From the NCBI RefSeq assembly GCF_024294785.1, contig NZ_JANCLT010000012.1:1-64000 (forward strand): a stretch of 64,000 nt of DNA, written 5' to 3'. The notes under the pieces are model-generated. The model was not told the DNA's origin. It did no database searches and worked only from the letters and a program-made list of their open reading frames with translations. A program made the position numbers and the translations under genes. Below, piece by piece: positions 45,100 through 55,856 of this stretch. Origin of the DNA: Ectobacillus ponti (GTDB taxonomy: Bacteria; Bacillota; Bacilli; Bacillales; Bacillaceae_G). The stretch's first letter is position 1, and each line of letters opens with the position of its first letter.

Positions 45100-45894
45100 A
45101 TGAGCCAAACTGTTTCTGAATCCTACGAAACGTTGGCGGAGCATCTGGCCGGGGCGGAATCGTCCCGTGCCGGTGTGGCGCCGCTGACACAACTGGAGCC
45201 GGCGCTTACGGTACAGGATGCGTACCAGGTGCAGTTGGTCACGATTGACCGCAAGCTGCAAAGGGGAAGCCGGATTACCGGCAAAAAAATTGGCCTTACC
45301 TCAAAAGCGATGCAGCTGCTGCTTGGTGTGGACCAGCCGGATTATGGACACTTGCTGGATGACATGGAGGCGGAGAACGGCGGGCGCATTTCCTTTCAGC
45401 GGGTACTGCAGCCAAAGGTAGAGGCAGAAATTGCTTTTATATTAAAGCAGGATTTGCAAGGGCCGGGAGTGACATCCGCCGATGTGCTGCGCGCAACGGC
45501 ATATGTAGTACCGGCGCTGGAGATTGTTGACAGCCGCGTTGCCAATTGGCAGATTCAGCTGCAGGATACAATTGCGGATAACGCTTCATCAGGGTTATAC
45601 GTGCTTGGCGGGAAGCAGCTTGCTGTCCATGAGTTTGATATGGCGCAGATGGGCATGGTGCTGTACAAAAACGGTGAAATCGTCAATACAGGAGTTGGTG
45701 CGGCTGCTCTTGGTCATCCCGCAACATGTGTAGCTTGGCTGGCCAACAAGCTGTCAGAATTCGGAATAGCCTTGAAGGCCGGCGAGGTCATTTTATCAGG
45801 CGCCCTGTCAGCCGCCGTAGAAGCACAGCCGGGAGACCAATTTAAAGCGCGGTTTGCCCATTTGGGCGAAGTAACTGTACAGTTTACAGAGTAG
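45100..45894 (+). CDS. dmpE: 2-oxopent-4-enoate hydratase
   Basis: 264 aa. Adds water to 2-hydroxypenta-2,4-dienoate to give 4-hydroxy-2-oxovalerate. Fumarylacetoacetase-like fold with [35 protein letters not shown] and [25 protein letters not shown]. Paralogous to the decarboxylase at 47831-48616; the two share the E-I-x-DSR and IADNASS motifs. AAGGAGGAAGCAAG before the ATG. Confidence 0.93.
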   Translation: MSQTVSESYETLAEHLAGAESSRAGVAPLTQLEPALTVQDAYQVQLVTIDRKLQRGSRITGKKIGLTSKAMQLLLGVDQPDYGHLLDDMEAENGGRISFQRVLQPKVEAEIAFILKQDLQGPGVTSADVLRATAYVVPALEIVDSRVANWQIQLQDTIADNASSGLYVLGGKQLAVHEFDMAQMGMVLYKNGEIVNTGVGAAALGHPATCVAWLANKLSEFGIALKAGEVILSGALSAAVEAQPGDQFKARFAHLGEVTVQFTE

Positions 45895-45907
45895 GAGGAG
45901 AAGGCCC

Positions 45908-46786
45908 ATGAAAATGAAGGTTGCCATTCTTGGCTCAGGAAATATTGGTACAGATTTAATGATCAAGCTCGGGCGGTCAGAGCATCTGGAGCTGACAGCG
46001 GTTGTCGGCATTGACCCTGCATCAGACGGGCTGCGCAGGGCCAAAGAGCTTGGCTACGAGGCAATTGACAACGGCATCGATGGTTTGCTCGAGCGACCTG
46101 AACTGGCGGATCTCGTATTTGATGCAACATCGGCAAAGGCGCATCTTCACCATGCCGAGCTGCTGCGGGCAGCGGGAAAGCTTGTGCTTGACCTGACACC
46201 TGCGGCAGTCGGGGAGCTCGTTGTGCCGCCGGTCAATATGGCGGAGCATTTGGATAAGGACAATGTGAACCTCATTACATGCGGCGGCCAGGCAACTATC
46301 CCCATTGTTCATGCGATTCACCGGGTAAGTCCGGTTGCGTACGCCGAAATCGTCGCCACCATTTCCAGCAAAAGTGCAGGACCTGGCACACGGGCCAATA
46401 TTGATGAATTCACAGAGACGACTGCTAAAGGCATTGAAGTAATTGGCGGAGCGAAAAAGGGAAAGGCCATTATTATTTTAAACCCAGCAGAGCCGCCTAT
46501 TTTAATGCGGGATACGGTTCATGCGCTTGTAGAGGATGGGACGATGAATGAGGAAAAAATTTCCGCTTCGATTCAAGACATGGTGCAAACTGTGCAGTCC
46601 TATGTACCAGGCTATCGTCTCCGCACAAAGCCGATTTTTGACGGAAATCGTATTACTGTTTTCCTTGAGGTTGAAGGTGCAGGGGATTATTTGCCGACAT
46701 ACTCCGGAAATCTCGATATTATGACGGCTGCGGCTGTCAAGGTTGCTGAAGAATTTGCGAAGCACGGTGCAGTGCATGCAGTGTAA
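45908..46786 (+). CDS. dmpF: Acetaldehyde dehydrogenase (acylating)
   Basis: 292 aa. Converts the acetaldehyde channelled from the aldolase to acetyl-CoA with NAD. Rossmann start [17 protein letters not shown], catalytic Cys in [35 protein letters not shown] and [18 protein letters not shown] tail ([25 protein letters not shown]). Forms the bifunctional complex with the next gene product. Start ATG 45908 after TAGGAGGAGAAGGCCC. Confidence 0.97.
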   Translation: MKMKVAILGSGNIGTDLMIKLGRSEHLELTAVVGIDPASDGLRRAKELGYEAIDNGIDGLLERPELADLVFDATSAKAHLHHAELLRAAGKLVLDLTPAAVGELVVPPVNMAEHLDKDNVNLITCGGQATIPIVHAIHRVSPVAYAEIVATISSKSAGPGTRANIDEFTETTAKGIEVIGGAKKGKAIIILNPAEPPILMRDTVHALVEDGTMNEEKISASIQDMVQTVQSYVPGYRLRTKPIFDGNRITVFLEVEGAGDYLPTYSGNLDIMTAAAVKVAEEFAKHGAVHAV

Positions 46787-46798
46787 GGAGGATGGCAC

Positions 46799-47815
46799 AT
46801 GACAAAGCAAATTATCATTACGGAGGTAGCGCTGCGGGACGGCAGTCATGCGGTGGCGCACCAGTATACGGCCGAACAGGTAACGCGCGTTGTACGGGGA
46901 CTTGATGCGGCGCGCGTGCCATATATTGAGGTGTCCCACGGTGATGGTCTTGGCGGTTCGTCGCTGCAGTATGGCTTATCGGGAACGAATGAAATGGAAT
47001 TGATTGAAGCAGCCGTGGCGGCGTGCCGCAATTCTAAAATTGCTGTGCTCTTATTGCCGGGCATCGGGACTGTCAAGGAGCTGAAGGAGGCGGCCGCACT
47101 CGGGGTTAAGATGGCGAGAATCGGCACACATGTGACGGAAGCAGATGTGTCTGCACAGCATATTGCCAAGGCAAAGGAACTTGGGCTGGAGACAGTCGGA
47201 TTTTTAATGATGTCGCATATGGCGCCGGTTGAGAAGCTGGTGGAGCAGGCGAAGCTGATGGAAAGCTACGGTGCGGATGCCGTATACATGTTTGATTCAG
47301 CCGGCGCACTGCTGCCTCATCAGGTAAAAGAACGTGTTCATGCACTCCGGCAGAGTCTGCAGGTTGATATTGGATTCCATGGACATAATAACCTTTCCTT
47401 GGCAATGGCAAACACACTTGCAGCCATTGAAGAGGGTGCGGTCCGCATTGACGGCAGCATCCGTTGCTTGGGCGCCGGTGCGGGCAATACGCAGACCGAG
47501 GTGCTTACCGCCGTGCTGGACCAGCTTGGCTGCCAAACTGGCATTGATCTCTATCAAATTATGGACGTCGCTGAGGAGATTGTCGCGCCGTTGCTGCAGG
47601 TGCCGCAGGAGATTACGAGAGACAGCCTGGTGCTTGGCTACGCCGGCGTATATTCCAGCTTCCAGCTTCATGCAAGGCGGGCAGCCAAGCAGTTTGGCAT
47701 TGATGCGCGCGATATCTTAATAGAGCTGGGCAAGCGCAAGGTTGTTGGCGGACAAGAGGATATGATTATTGATGTTGCTGCAGAGCTGGCTAGAAGCCGC
47801 GCTGTCGTCTTATAG
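46799..47815 (+). CDS. dmpG: 4-hydroxy-2-oxovalerate aldolase
   Basis: A 338-aa DRE-TIM metallo-aldolase producing pyruvate and acetaldehyde. [13 protein letters not shown] (Arg, Asp and His of the active site), [61 protein letters not shown] (metal-binding HxH) and [29 protein letters not shown] before the ATG. Confidence 0.97.
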   Translation: MTKQIIITEVALRDGSHAVAHQYTAEQVTRVVRGLDAARVPYIEVSHGDGLGGSSLQYGLSGTNEMELIEAAVAACRNSKIAVLLLPGIGTVKELKEAAALGVKMARIGTHVTEADVSAQHIAKAKELGLETVGFLMMSHMAPVEKLVEQAKLMESYGADAVYMFDSAGALLPHQVKERVHALRQSLQVDIGFHGHNNLSLAMANTLAAIEEGAVRIDGSIRCLGAGAGNTQTEVLTAVLDQLGCQTGIDLYQIMDVAEEIVAPLLQVPQEITRDSLVLGYAGVYSSFQLHARRAAKQFGIDARDILIELGKRKVVGGQEDMIIDVAAELARSRAVVL

Positions 47816-47830
47816 AAAGGAGAGGAGAAT

Positions 47831-48616
47831 ATGAATGCAGTACAAGTGAAGGAGCTGGCCTCCTTTCTGCATGACGCGGAGATGAACAAGCAAGAGGTGA
47901 CACGCATCACAGCGGAGCATCCCGACTTGTCGGTAAGCGAAGCGTATCAGATTCAAGAAGAGCTTGTCGCCATGAAGACAGAGCTTGGGCACCGGATTAT
48001 CGGGCCGAAGATGGGGCTGACCAGCCGGGCCAAAATGGTCCAGATGAAGGTGGAAGAGCCAATTTACGGTTACGTTTTTGATTATATGATGCTTTCGGAG
48101 GGAGAAGCGCTCAAACTGGATGAGCTCATTCATCCGAAGGTGGAAGCGGAAATTGCCTTTATTCTTGGGAAAGATCTGGAGGGACCGGGCATTACAGCCG
48201 AGGACGTAATGGCTGCAACGGAGTATGTAGCGCCTGCTCTTGAAATCATTGACAGCCGCTACGAAAATTTTCAGTTCACGCTGCCTGATGTAATTGCCGA
48301 CAATGCCTCATCCTCCCGCGTGATTCTCAGCAACCGTTTTACAAAGCCGGATGGCATAGAGCTTGATTTGGTTGGGGTGACACTGTATATCAATAGCGAA
48401 CTGAAGGAGCTTGGTGCCGGCGCCGCAGTTGTCGGGCATCCCGCCAATTCAGTGGCGATGCTTGCCAATATGCTGGCGCGCAAGCATGAAAAGCTAAAGG
48501 CCGGCGAGGTCATTTTAACAGGCGGTGTCACCGGAGCAGTGATGCTTACGGAAGGTGATACTGTGACGGCAAAATGGGATGGATTGGGAGAGTTGCAGTT
48601 CCGTGTTACAAGATAA
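47831..48616 (+). CDS. dmpH: 2-oxo-3-hexenedioate decarboxylase (4-oxalocrotonate decarboxylase)
   Basis: 261 aa. Decarboxylates the tautomer made by 4-OT to 2-hydroxypentadienoate. Same fold as the hydratase: [51 protein letters not shown] and [41 protein letters not shown] before the ATG. The hydratase versus decarboxylase assignment of this pair follows closeness to DmpE/DmpH by motif and is slightly uncertain. Confidence 0.9.
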   Translation: MNAVQVKELASFLHDAEMNKQEVTRITAEHPDLSVSEAYQIQEELVAMKTELGHRIIGPKMGLTSRAKMVQMKVEEPIYGYVFDYMMLSEGEALKLDELIHPKVEAEIAFILGKDLEGPGITAEDVMAATEYVAPALEIIDSRYENFQFTLPDVIADNASSSRVILSNRFTKPDGIELDLVGVTLYINSELKELGAGAAVVGHPANSVAMLANMLARKHEKLKAGEVILTGGVTGAVMLTEGDTVTAKWDGLGELQFRVTR

Positions 48617-48629
48617 GGAGGATTGTTTC

Positions 48630-48821
48630 ATGCCATTGATTCATATTCAGATGTTGGAAGGAAGACCGGAAGAAAAGGTTACGAATTTGATCCAGCAGGT
48701 CACTGAAACCGTAAGTGCCACATTGGAAGCACCGAAGGAAAGCATCCGTGTCATTGTGACAGAAATCCCGCGTACACACTGGGGTGTCGGCGGCATACCG
48801 ATGTCAGAGCTGAAGCGTTGA
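48630..48821 (+). CDS. dmpI: 4-oxalocrotonate tautomerase
   Basis: 63 aa. Starts Met-Pro; after Met removal Pro1 is the catalytic base, with Arg11 and Arg39 at exactly the positions known from 4-OT. Motifs PLIHIQMLEGRPEEKV and WGVGGIPMSEL. I take ATG 48630, after AAGGAGGATTGTTTC; the earlier in-frame ATG would bury Pro1. Last gene of the operon. Confidence 0.95.
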   Translation: MPLIHIQMLEGRPEEKVTNLIQQVTETVSATLEAPKESIRVIVTEIPRTHWGVGGIPMSELKR

Positions 48822-48822
48822 G

Positions 48823-48858
48823 AAATTCCGGGCCCGAAGAGGACCCGGAATTTTTTTG
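48823..48858 (+). terminator. Terminator of the meta-cleavage operon
   Basis: AAATTCCGGG / CCCGGAATTT stem, then TTTTGG. Confidence 0.85.
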
Positions 48859-48906
48859 GCAGCTTCATCTATTGTGAAGAGATCATGACATCCTGCGGCA
48901 AAGACA

Positions 48907-48935
48907 TTGACGGAAAACTATAAAAATGGTAAATT
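48907..48935 (+). promoter_or_regulatory. Sigma-A promoter of uxaC-uidA-gnd
   Basis: TTGACG (48907-48912), 17 bp, TAAATT (48930-48935). The predicted start lies at the left edge of operator 4. Confidence 0.65.
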
Positions 48936-48944
48936 AGTCTTGTC

Positions 48945-48973
48945 TATTAATTTGTTTAATAAACAAATTAATA
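48945..48973 (+). promoter_or_regulatory. XylR-type operator 4 (uxaC-uidA-gnd)
   Basis: Perfect 29-bp palindrome: TATTAATTTGTT, centre TAATA, AACAAATTAATA, placed at +1 of the promoter so that a bound ROK repressor would block initiation. Confidence 0.88.
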
Positions 48974-49038
48974 AAAGAGATATATAGCAGGCGTACACTG
49001 CGGTATTGCGCTGTTACAATTATGAAGGGGGAAGAAGC

Positions 49039-50493
49039 ATGGGAAAGTTTTTGGACAAAGATTTTTTGCTGCATACGAGCATGGCTGTCCAGCTGTATGA
49101 GAACGCTGCACAAGACATGCCAATCTTTGATTTTCATTGCCATCTGAGTCCAAAGGAAATATACGAGAACAAGTCCTATGAAAATATGACACAAGTATGG
49201 CTGAGCGGCGATCACTACAAGTGGCGGGCGATGCGAATGCACGGCATCAGCGAGCATTACATAACGGGAGGTGCCAGTGACTGGGAGAAGTTTGCAGCCT
49301 GGGCGGAAACATTGCCCTATCTCCTTGGAAATCCGTTGCACCATTGGGCCCACATGGAGCTGCAAACCTTTTTCGGTATCGAAAAGCTGCTGACACCGGA
49401 AACCGCCCAGGAGATTTGGGAGGCATGCAACGAAAAGCTGCAAGGAGAGGATTTTCGTCCGCGGGCGCTGATTGAACGCTCCAAGGTCGCTTTTATCGGC
49501 ACGACAGATGATCCGGCTTCCGCTTTGGAATATCACCAGCTGCTGCGGGAAGACTCTTCCTTTCAAGTTGCCGTAGCGCCGACATTCCGGCCGGACGGCG
49601 CCTTATTCCTGGAGCGTCCAACCTTTACGGATTGGATCCAAAAGCTGTCTGCCGTCAGCGGAGTTGCAGTCATGTCCTTGGAAACACTGCTTGAAGCACT
49701 GCAGCAACGGGTAGACTTTTTCCATGAAATGGGCGGCAGAGCATCTGACCATGATATTCAGCAAATGGAGTATGTAGAAGCCACGCAGGAAGCGGCAGCG
49801 CAAATTTTTGTTAAGCGCTTGCAGGGCGAAGGTTTGACAGCTGCAGAGCTCATTCTGTATCGTTCTTATCTGCTGAAGGAAATGGGTAAAATGTATGCAG
49901 AAAAGGAATGGGTCATGCAGCTCCATATGGGGGCAATGCGCAACAACAATACGAGAATGAAGCAGCAGCTTGGCCCCGATGCCGGGTTTGACTCGGTGGG
50001 AGAAGCCAACATGGCTGCAGGCTTATCCGCGTTCTTGGATGCCCTCGAGCAGGAGCAGTTGCTGCCAAGAACGGTACTGTTCAACCTGAACCCAAAGGAC
50101 AATGCCGTTTTGGCTGGGATGATGGGCAACTTCTATGAAGCGGGTGTGCCTGGAAAAATGCAGTTTGGCTCCGGCTGGTGGTTCAATGATCATATTGACG
50201 GCATGGAGAAGCAGATGAAGGACTTGGCAAATGTGGGCCTGCTGCGGCACTTTATCGGCATGCTGACAGATTCCCGCAGCTTCCTATCCTATGTCCGCCA
50301 CGACTATTTCCGCCGCATTCTCTGCAATCTCCTGGGGGAATGGGCCGAGGCAGGCCTGATGCCGCAGGATATGGAGCTGCTTGGGCAAATGGCGAAGGAC
50401 ATCAGCTATAGCAATGCGGAACGGTATTTCCTGCATCGTCCGGTACGGGAAGCAGACAAGCGTCCTACAATCGGTGGGCTTTTTCATTCCTAA
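49039..50493 (+). CDS. uxaC: Glucuronate isomerase
   Basis: 484 aa. Isomerises D-glucuronate to D-fructuronate (and galacturonate to tagaturonate). Amidohydrolase-like TIM barrel: [12 protein letters not shown] (metal-binding HxH), WKMRAMR-like [51 protein letters not shown] and [33 protein letters not shown]. Start ATG 49039, 7 nt after AAGGGGG; the frame continues upstream through the operator and is rejected. First gene of an operon with uidA and gnd. Confidence 0.97.
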   Translation: MGKFLDKDFLLHTSMAVQLYENAAQDMPIFDFHCHLSPKEIYENKSYENMTQVWLSGDHYKWRAMRMHGISEHYITGGASDWEKFAAWAETLPYLLGNPLHHWAHMELQTFFGIEKLLTPETAQEIWEACNEKLQGEDFRPRALIERSKVAFIGTTDDPASALEYHQLLREDSSFQVAVAPTFRPDGALFLERPTFTDWIQKLSAVSGVAVMSLETLLEALQQRVDFFHEMGGRASDHDIQQMEYVEATQEAAAQIFVKRLQGEGLTAAELILYRSYLLKEMGKMYAEKEWVMQLHMGAMRNNNTRMKQQLGPDAGFDSVGEANMAAGLSAFLDALEQEQLLPRTVLFNLNPKDNAVLAGMMGNFYEAGVPGKMQFGSGWWFNDHIDGMEKQMKDLANVGLLRHFIGMLTDSRSFLSYVRHDYFRRILCNLLGEWAEAGLMPQDMELLGQMAKDISYSNAERYFLHRPVREADKRPTIGGLFHS

Positions 50494-50519
50494 CATACTT
50501 ACAAGCGGAGGGGAACACG

Positions 50520-52322
50520 TTGTTATATCCAATCGTAACGGAAACAAGAAGCATTGTAGACTTAAATGGCATTTGGAAATTTAAGCTGGACCACGGTGCC
50601 GGCTTTCAGGAGAACTGGCAGGAAAAAGAACTGAGCGATACAATCCCGATGGCTGTGCCGGCTTCCTTTAATGATGTTGGTGTTACTTCGGAAATTCGCA
50701 ACCACGTAGGCTGGGTATGGTATGAGCGTGAATTCACGGTTCCGGCTGTACTGGCGTCACAGCGCATCGTCCTGCGCTTTGGTTCGGCCTCCCATGAAGC
50801 AAAAGTGTATGTGAACGGGGAGCTGGTTGTGACCAATAAGGGCGGCTTCCTGCCATTTGAAGCGGAAGTCAACACGCTGCTGACTGCAGGCAAGAACCGC
50901 TTGACGGTCGCTGTCAACAACGTATTGGATTTGACAACGCTGCCAGTCGGCTTTTATAAGGAAAAGGAGATTCCAGGCATCGGTACTGTGCGCCGCAATG
51001 AACCAAACTTTGACTTCTTCAACTATGCCGGTCTTCAGCGCCCGGTCAAGCTATATACAACACCACAAACACATGTGCAGGATGTGACGATTGTGACCGG
51101 CTTTGAAGGCAAGCTTGGCAAAGTCCATTATGCGGTGGACGCAGTCGGCGGCGCTGAAGTGAAAGTGAGTGTAACAGATGAAGCGGGACAGACGGTTGCA
51201 GCCGGAGAAGGAGCTGCCGGCACGCTCGCTATTGCGGATGTTCGTTTGTGGGAGCCATTGCATGCATATCTGTACAACCTGCGCGTGGAACTGCTGGAAG
51301 CAGGCGATGTGGTGGATGTGTACGAGCAGCCATTCGGTGTGAGAACGGTGGAGGTAAAGGATGGCCGGTTCCTGATCAACAACAAGCCGTTTTATTTCAA
51401 AGGCTTTGGCAAGCATGAGGATACAGCAATCCATGGCCGCGGCTTTAATGAGGCAGCGAACGTCATGGACTTCAAGCTGCTGAAGTGGACAGGGGCCAAC
51501 TCTTTCCGCACCTCTCATTACCCGTATTCTGAAGAACTGATGCGTCTGGCTGACCGCGAAGGCCTGGTTGTTATCGACGAGGTGCCGGCAGTTGGCATTC
51601 ACACGAACTTTATGGCAAGTGTGCTGGGCGGTGCTGTGGCTGAGAAAACCACCTGGTCACAGGTCGGCACCTTCGAGCACCATAGGGATGTGCTGCAGCA
51701 GCTCGTGGCCCGTGACAAGAACCACCCATGTGTGGTGATGTGGTGTGTAGCCAATGAGCCTGCCACTGAGGAAAAGGGTGCGTACGAATATTTCAAACCG
51801 CTTGTTGAGCTGACAAAGGAATGTGACCCGCAAAAGCGGCCGGTTACGATTGTTACACATTTGGGAGCAACACCGCAGCGTGATGAAGTGGCGGAGCTTG
51901 TTGATGTGCTGGCTATGAACCGCTACTACGGCTGGTATGTGGACAGCGGCGATTTGGCAGCTGCTACAGCCAATCTGCGCCATGAACTGGCGGGCTGGGT
52001 GGAGCGCTGCCCGGGCAAGCCGATGATGATGACGGAATATGGTGCCGACACAGTGGCCGGCCTTCATGATGTGGATCCGGTCATGTTCACTGAAGAATAT
52101 CAAGTGGAGTTCCTGCGGGCTAACCATACAGCCTTTGACGAATTCCCTTCCTTTGTCGGCGAGCACGTGTGGAACTTTGCTGACTTTGCGACAAGTCAAG
52201 GCATTATGCGCGTACAGGGCAACAAGAAAGGTGTATTCACACGGGACCGCAAGCCGAAAGCGGCGGCACATGAGCTGCGCCGACGCTGGACAGCCATTCC
52301 TGATTTCAACTATAAAGGCTAA
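50520..52322 (+). CDS. uidA: Beta-glucuronidase (GH2)
   Basis: 600 aa. Hydrolyses beta-D-glucuronides to D-glucuronate plus aglycone. Three GH2 domains: jelly roll (about 1-180), Ig-like (about 180-275) and TIM barrel. Acid/base Glu413 (NEP) sits at the same number as in E. coli GusA, nucleophile Glu506 is in MTEYGADT, and the glucuronate-specific NxK motif is Asn568/Lys570 ([17 protein letters not shown]). The NxK motif separates true glucuronidases from galactosidases. TTG start at 50520 with GGAGGGGAACACG upstream. No signal peptide, so intracellular, matching the adjacent import system. Confidence 0.97.
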   Translation: MLYPIVTETRSIVDLNGIWKFKLDHGAGFQENWQEKELSDTIPMAVPASFNDVGVTSEIRNHVGWVWYEREFTVPAVLASQRIVLRFGSASHEAKVYVNGELVVTNKGGFLPFEAEVNTLLTAGKNRLTVAVNNVLDLTTLPVGFYKEKEIPGIGTVRRNEPNFDFFNYAGLQRPVKLYTTPQTHVQDVTIVTGFEGKLGKVHYAVDAVGGAEVKVSVTDEAGQTVAAGEGAAGTLAIADVRLWEPLHAYLYNLRVELLEAGDVVDVYEQPFGVRTVEVKDGRFLINNKPFYFKGFGKHEDTAIHGRGFNEAANVMDFKLLKWTGANSFRTSHYPYSEELMRLADREGLVVIDEVPAVGIHTNFMASVLGGAVAEKTTWSQVGTFEHHRDVLQQLVARDKNHPCVVMWCVANEPATEEKGAYEYFKPLVELTKECDPQKRPVTIVTHLGATPQRDEVAELVDVLAMNRYYGWYVDSGDLAAATANLRHELAGWVERCPGKPMMMTEYGADTVAGLHDVDPVMFTEEYQVEFLRANHTAFDEFPSFVGEHVWNFADFATSQGIMRVQGNKKGVFTRDRKPKAAAHELRRRWTAIPDFNYKG

Positions 52323-52338
52323 GAGGGGAAGAAGCATA

Positions 52339-53751
52339 ATGGCAAAACAACAAATCGGCGTGGTTGGTTTGGCAGTCATGGGAAAGAACCTGGCTTTGAA
52401 TATGGAAAGCCGTGGCTATTCTGTTGCTGTGTACAACCGTTCCTATGAGAAAACGGAAGAATTTCTAAAGAATGAGGCGGAAGGCAAGAACTTTGTCGGC
52501 GCCGCTACTGTGGAGGAGTTTGTCGCTGCACTGGAGAAGCCTCGTAAAATTTTATTGATGGTAAAAGCAGGTACAGCTACAGATGCAACTATTGAGGCTT
52601 TAAAGCCTTACCTGGAGGAGGGCGACATCCTTATTGATGGCGGCAACACCTTCTTCCAGGATACGATCCGCCGGAACAAGGAACTGGAAACAGCCGGCTT
52701 TCATTTTATCGGCACAGGCGTATCAGGCGGTGAGGAAGGCGCGCTGAAGGGCCCTGCGATGATGCCGGGCGGCAAACGCGAGGCGTACGAACTCGTGGAG
52801 CCGGTTTTCATAGCGATTTCCGCAAAGGTGGAAGGTGATCCGTGCTGCACATACATCGGGCCAAACGGTGCCGGCCACTATGTGAAAATGGTGCACAATG
52901 GCATCGAGTACGGTGACATGCAGCTCATTTGTGAAGCGTACTTTATCCTGAAAAACGTGCTTGGTCTGGAGGCAGACGAGCTGCATCGTGTATTTGCTGA
53001 GTGGAATAAGGGTGAGCTGGACAGCTATCTCATTGAAATTACAGCCGACATTTTTACAAAGATGGATGGAGAAACAGGCAAGCCGCTGGTGGATGTCATT
53101 TTGGACACAGCCGGCCAAAAGGGAACTGGCAAATGGACCAGCCAAAACTCCCTGGATCTTGGCGTGCCGCTGCCGCTCATTACCGAGTCCGTGTTTGCCC
53201 GTTTCCTGTCTGCCATGAAGGATGAGCGCATACAGGCAAGCAAGCTGCTTGGCGGACCGGCTGCAGAACCATTTGCGGGTGACCGGGATGAGCTCGTGGA
53301 AGCAGTGCGCAAAGCGCTGTATATGAGTAAAATCTGCTCTTACGCACAGGGCTTTGCGCAAATGCGCGCTGCTTCCGAGGAGTACAGCTGGGACCTCCGC
53401 TACGGCGACATTGCGATGATTTTCCGCGGCGGCTGCATCATCCGCGCGCAGTTCCTGCAAAAAATTAAGGAAGCGTATGATCGGAATCCGGAACTGGCCA
53501 ATCTGCTGTTGGATCCATATTTCCAGGGAATCGTAGAAAGCTATCAAGGTGCGCTGCGCAGGGTTCTAGGCATTGCCATTGAACGCGGCATTGCGGTGCC
53601 TGCCTTTGCAAGTGCAATTTCTTATTATGACAGCTACCGTACGGAAACACTGCCTGCCAACCTGCTGCAGGCACAACGTGATTACTTTGGCGCGCATACG
53701 TACCAACGTACAGATAGAGAAGGTGTATTCCATACAAACTGGATGGAATAA
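52339..53751 (+). CDS. gndA: 6-phosphogluconate dehydrogenase (decarboxylating), NADP type
   Basis: 470 aa from ATG 52339 (AGAGGGGAAGAAGC upstream); an open extension overlapping uidA is rejected. Rossmann [26 protein letters not shown]; the NRS after beta-2 (Arg34, Ser35) favours NADP over NAD. Substrate and catalytic motifs [36 protein letters not shown] and [17 protein letters not shown]. Its place in a glucuronate operon makes sense only if 6-phosphogluconate is a product of uronate breakdown, which the standard KDG route does not give. Key clue for the proposed gluconate shunt. Confidence 0.97.
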   Translation: MAKQQIGVVGLAVMGKNLALNMESRGYSVAVYNRSYEKTEEFLKNEAEGKNFVGAATVEEFVAALEKPRKILLMVKAGTATDATIEALKPYLEEGDILIDGGNTFFQDTIRRNKELETAGFHFIGTGVSGGEEGALKGPAMMPGGKREAYELVEPVFIAISAKVEGDPCCTYIGPNGAGHYVKMVHNGIEYGDMQLICEAYFILKNVLGLEADELHRVFAEWNKGELDSYLIEITADIFTKMDGETGKPLVDVILDTAGQKGTGKWTSQNSLDLGVPLPLITESVFARFLSAMKDERIQASKLLGGPAAEPFAGDRDELVEAVRKALYMSKICSYAQGFAQMRAASEEYSWDLRYGDIAMIFRGGCIIRAQFLQKIKEAYDRNPELANLLLDPYFQGIVESYQGALRRVLGIAIERGIAVPAFASAISYYDSYRTETLPANLLQAQRDYFGAHTYQRTDREGVFHTNWME

Positions 53752-54077
53752 AGAAAAGCGGAGGCAGCCCGCTTAGCCATCAGAAGGAGGGTTCCTGACC
53801 CGAAAAGGTGCTTTTTGCCTTTTTGTGCTCAGGGTTCTCCCTGGCAGACGGCTGGCTGCCGCAGCTGGACAGAAGGAAAGCGTAACCGGCGGCTCCAAAC
53901 ACTAAGAAACTCTAAGAGAGACAGCTGTCAGCATGGCGGCTGTCTCTCTTATTGACTGGGAAAGCGGCTGAAAAAGCAATCTGAGTCAAAAAGCTTCGTA
54001 TTGTCAGCAGCCTCAGAGAATGTGCTTCGGCCCATCATTTCTTACAATAAAAGCATGATCAGTCGGGAGGGAAGAGC
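53752..54077. other. Intergenic region with two hairpins
   Basis: 326 bp. A GGGTTCC/AGGGTTCT-containing fold with T5 tracts near 53785-53845 and a strong terminator at 53914-53950. No gene and no 29-bp operator. Confidence 0.5.
53914..53954 (+). terminator. Terminator downstream of gndA
   Basis: 12-bp stem AAGAGAGACAGC / GCTGTCTCTCTT with a 13-nt loop, then ATTGAC. Separates the ROK-controlled operon from the AraC cassette. Confidence 0.75.
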
Positions 54078-54932
54078 ATGCAGAAATGGCTGATAGCAGG
54101 CTATCGGATGCAAGGAGCGGCAGCACAAGCCTTCCAGTTTCACTCACACCATGAATATGAGATTTACTTTTTTCATAGCGGCGAGTGCAAGTATCTGATC
54201 AACAACCGCATCTATGATTTGCAGCCTGGCGATATTTTTATCATGGATGGGCGTACGCTGCACAAGCCCAATCCGCGGCCGGACAGCCTGTACACACGAA
54301 GTGTCATTCATTTTTCCCCAACGTGGCTGCGTGAGCTTCTCGCGGTGCTCGGCATCAGCCATATCCTGGATCCGTTTCAAAAGCTGAACAACTGCTTGCT
54401 GCGGACAGGCTGTGATGAGGGCGGCCGGCTGGTGGATGAGCAGATGGAACGTATTACGGCCATGCTCATACGCAGTGAACGGCAGGCGGGAAAACATGGA
54501 GAGCACATTGAGGCGGAGCTGAAGCTGGAGCTCGTACAGCTGCTGTTAAAAATTTATGATATGAGCCAGAAGCAGCTGGCCGAGGTAAAGCAGAGCAAGA
54601 CAGAAAAGGAGCATTATGCCGAGAGCATTGCCGCCTGGATTGATGCTCACTATGCCGAGAAGATCAGCCTCGACCGGCTTGCGCATGAATTGAATTTGAG
54701 CAAGTACTATGCCTCGCATGTTTTTAAAGAGGTAACAGGCTTTACCGTGATGGAATATGTCATGGGCTGCCGGCTGAACCAAGCAAAGTATTTATTGGAA
54801 ATGGAACCGGTGCAAACGGTGGCAGAGGTGTCCCACGCGGCCGGTTTTGAAAGCGTTTCACATTTCAGCCGCTATTTTAAGGAGAAGACAGGCGTCACTC
54901 CTGCAAATTATCGGAAACACAAAACCATATAG
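54078..54932 (+). CDS. AraC-family transcriptional regulator with cupin sensor
   Basis: 284 aa. Cupin-like N-terminal domain (HHEYEIYFFHSGECKYLINNRIYDLQPGDIFIMDGRTLHKP, about 20-75) and C-terminal double HTH (ISLDRLAHELNLSKYYASHVFKEVTGFTVMEYV and VAEVSHAAGFESVSHFSRYFKEKTGVTPANYRK). GGGAGGGAAGAGC before the ATG. Leads a five-gene run with the isomerases and oxidoreductases, hence probably their activator. Confidence 0.93.
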   Translation: MQKWLIAGYRMQGAAAQAFQFHSHHEYEIYFFHSGECKYLINNRIYDLQPGDIFIMDGRTLHKPNPRPDSLYTRSVIHFSPTWLRELLAVLGISHILDPFQKLNNCLLRTGCDEGGRLVDEQMERITAMLIRSERQAGKHGEHIEAELKLELVQLLLKIYDMSQKQLAEVKQSKTEKEHYAESIAAWIDAHYAEKISLDRLAHELNLSKYYASHVFKEVTGFTVMEYVMGCRLNQAKYLLEMEPVQTVAEVSHAAGFESVSHFSRYFKEKTGVTPANYRKHKTI

Positions 54933-54962
54933 ACCGCTGCAGGGGAATGGAGGCAGTTACAC

Positions 54963-55856
54963 ATGAATGGGAAGCTTATGATTTCAGGCTTTTCAGATGA
55001 AATTTCATCTGACTTTGATGCACAGTTGGAGGGGGTGTCGGGCTTGGGGATGCAGTATATCTCCTTGCGCGGCATTGACGGAAGGAATATTGGGGACTAC
55101 ACAGTGGCGGAGATTCAGGAAAGCATACTGCCGCGGCTTCAGCAGGCGGGAATAGGTGTTTCCTCTATCGGATCGCCAATCGGCAAGGTTTTTATTGACG
55201 ACGAAGAAGGCTTTGTAAAGCAAAAGCTTGTACTGGACCGCCTCTGCCGGATTGGCAATCTATTAGACTGTAAATACATTCGGATGTTCAGCTTCTATAT
55301 CCCAAGGGGCAAGAACCCAGACGACTACAGGGATGCTGTCATCAGTAAGCTGCGGGAGTTCGCCGGCATTGCTGCTCAATATAACATGATTTTGCTGCAC
55401 GAGAATGAGAAGGATACGTACGGCGACATCTCCAGACGCTGCTATGAGATCTTAAAGCAGGTTGCATCACCATATTTGAAAGGAATCTTTGATTTTGCCA
55501 ACTTTGTACAATGCGGTGAGGATACGCAGGACTGCTACAATCTGCTGCGGGATGAGATTGTGTACATCCATATTAAAGACGCGGTAACGACTGACAGCCA
55601 AAATGTGGTATGCGGTACCGGGGAGGGGAAAATTCCCGAGGTGCTGGCACAATTCATTGCAAGCGGCTATGAAGGATTTTTGACACTGGAGCCGCACCTT
55701 GTTCTCTTTGATTCCTTAAAGGATTTAGAGCTGGAGGATCCGGCCGACATCATCAAGGACAACAAAGGGCTGAATGGCGCGCAAGGCTACAGGTTGCAGT
55801 ATGAAGCATTAGTGAACATTTTACAGCAAATTGAAAGCGGGGCGACATGTATATGA
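54963..55856 (+). CDS. Sugar-phosphate-isomerase/epimerase-like TIM-barrel protein (1)
   Basis: 297 aa, AP-endonuclease-2/xylose-isomerase-like fold. Probable divalent-metal ligands in HENEKD (Glu), FDFANFVQ (Asp), YIHIKDA (His) and LEPHLV (Glu). It is not a phosphate-sugar enzyme by any visible motif; such proteins next to Gfo/Idh genes act as 3-keto-sugar epimerases, isomerases or glycoside eliminases (for example YcjR in E. coli, DgpB-type proteins). GGAATGGAGGCAG before the ATG. Stop overlaps the next start (ATGA). Confidence 0.88.
   Translation: MNGKLMISGFSDEISSDFDAQLEGVSGLGMQYISLRGIDGRNIGDYTVAEIQESILPRLQQAGIGVSSIGSPIGKVFIDDEEGFVKQKLVLDRLCRIGNLLDCKYIRMFSFYIPRGKNPDDYRDAVISKLREFAGIAAQYNMILLHENEKDTYGDISRRCYEILKQVASPYLKGIFDFANFVQCGEDTQDCYNLLRDEIVYIHIKDAVTTDSQNVVCGTGEGKIPEVLAQFIASGYEGFLTLEPHLVLFDSLKDLELEDPADIIKDNKGLNGAQGYRLQYEALVNILQQIESGATCI

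Noticed and set aside
54843-54862. A cre-like sequence TGAAAGCGTTTCAC in the araC gene
   Set aside because: One base too short for a proper cre dyad and inside the conserved coding region of the AraC helix-turn-helix (FESVSHFS).
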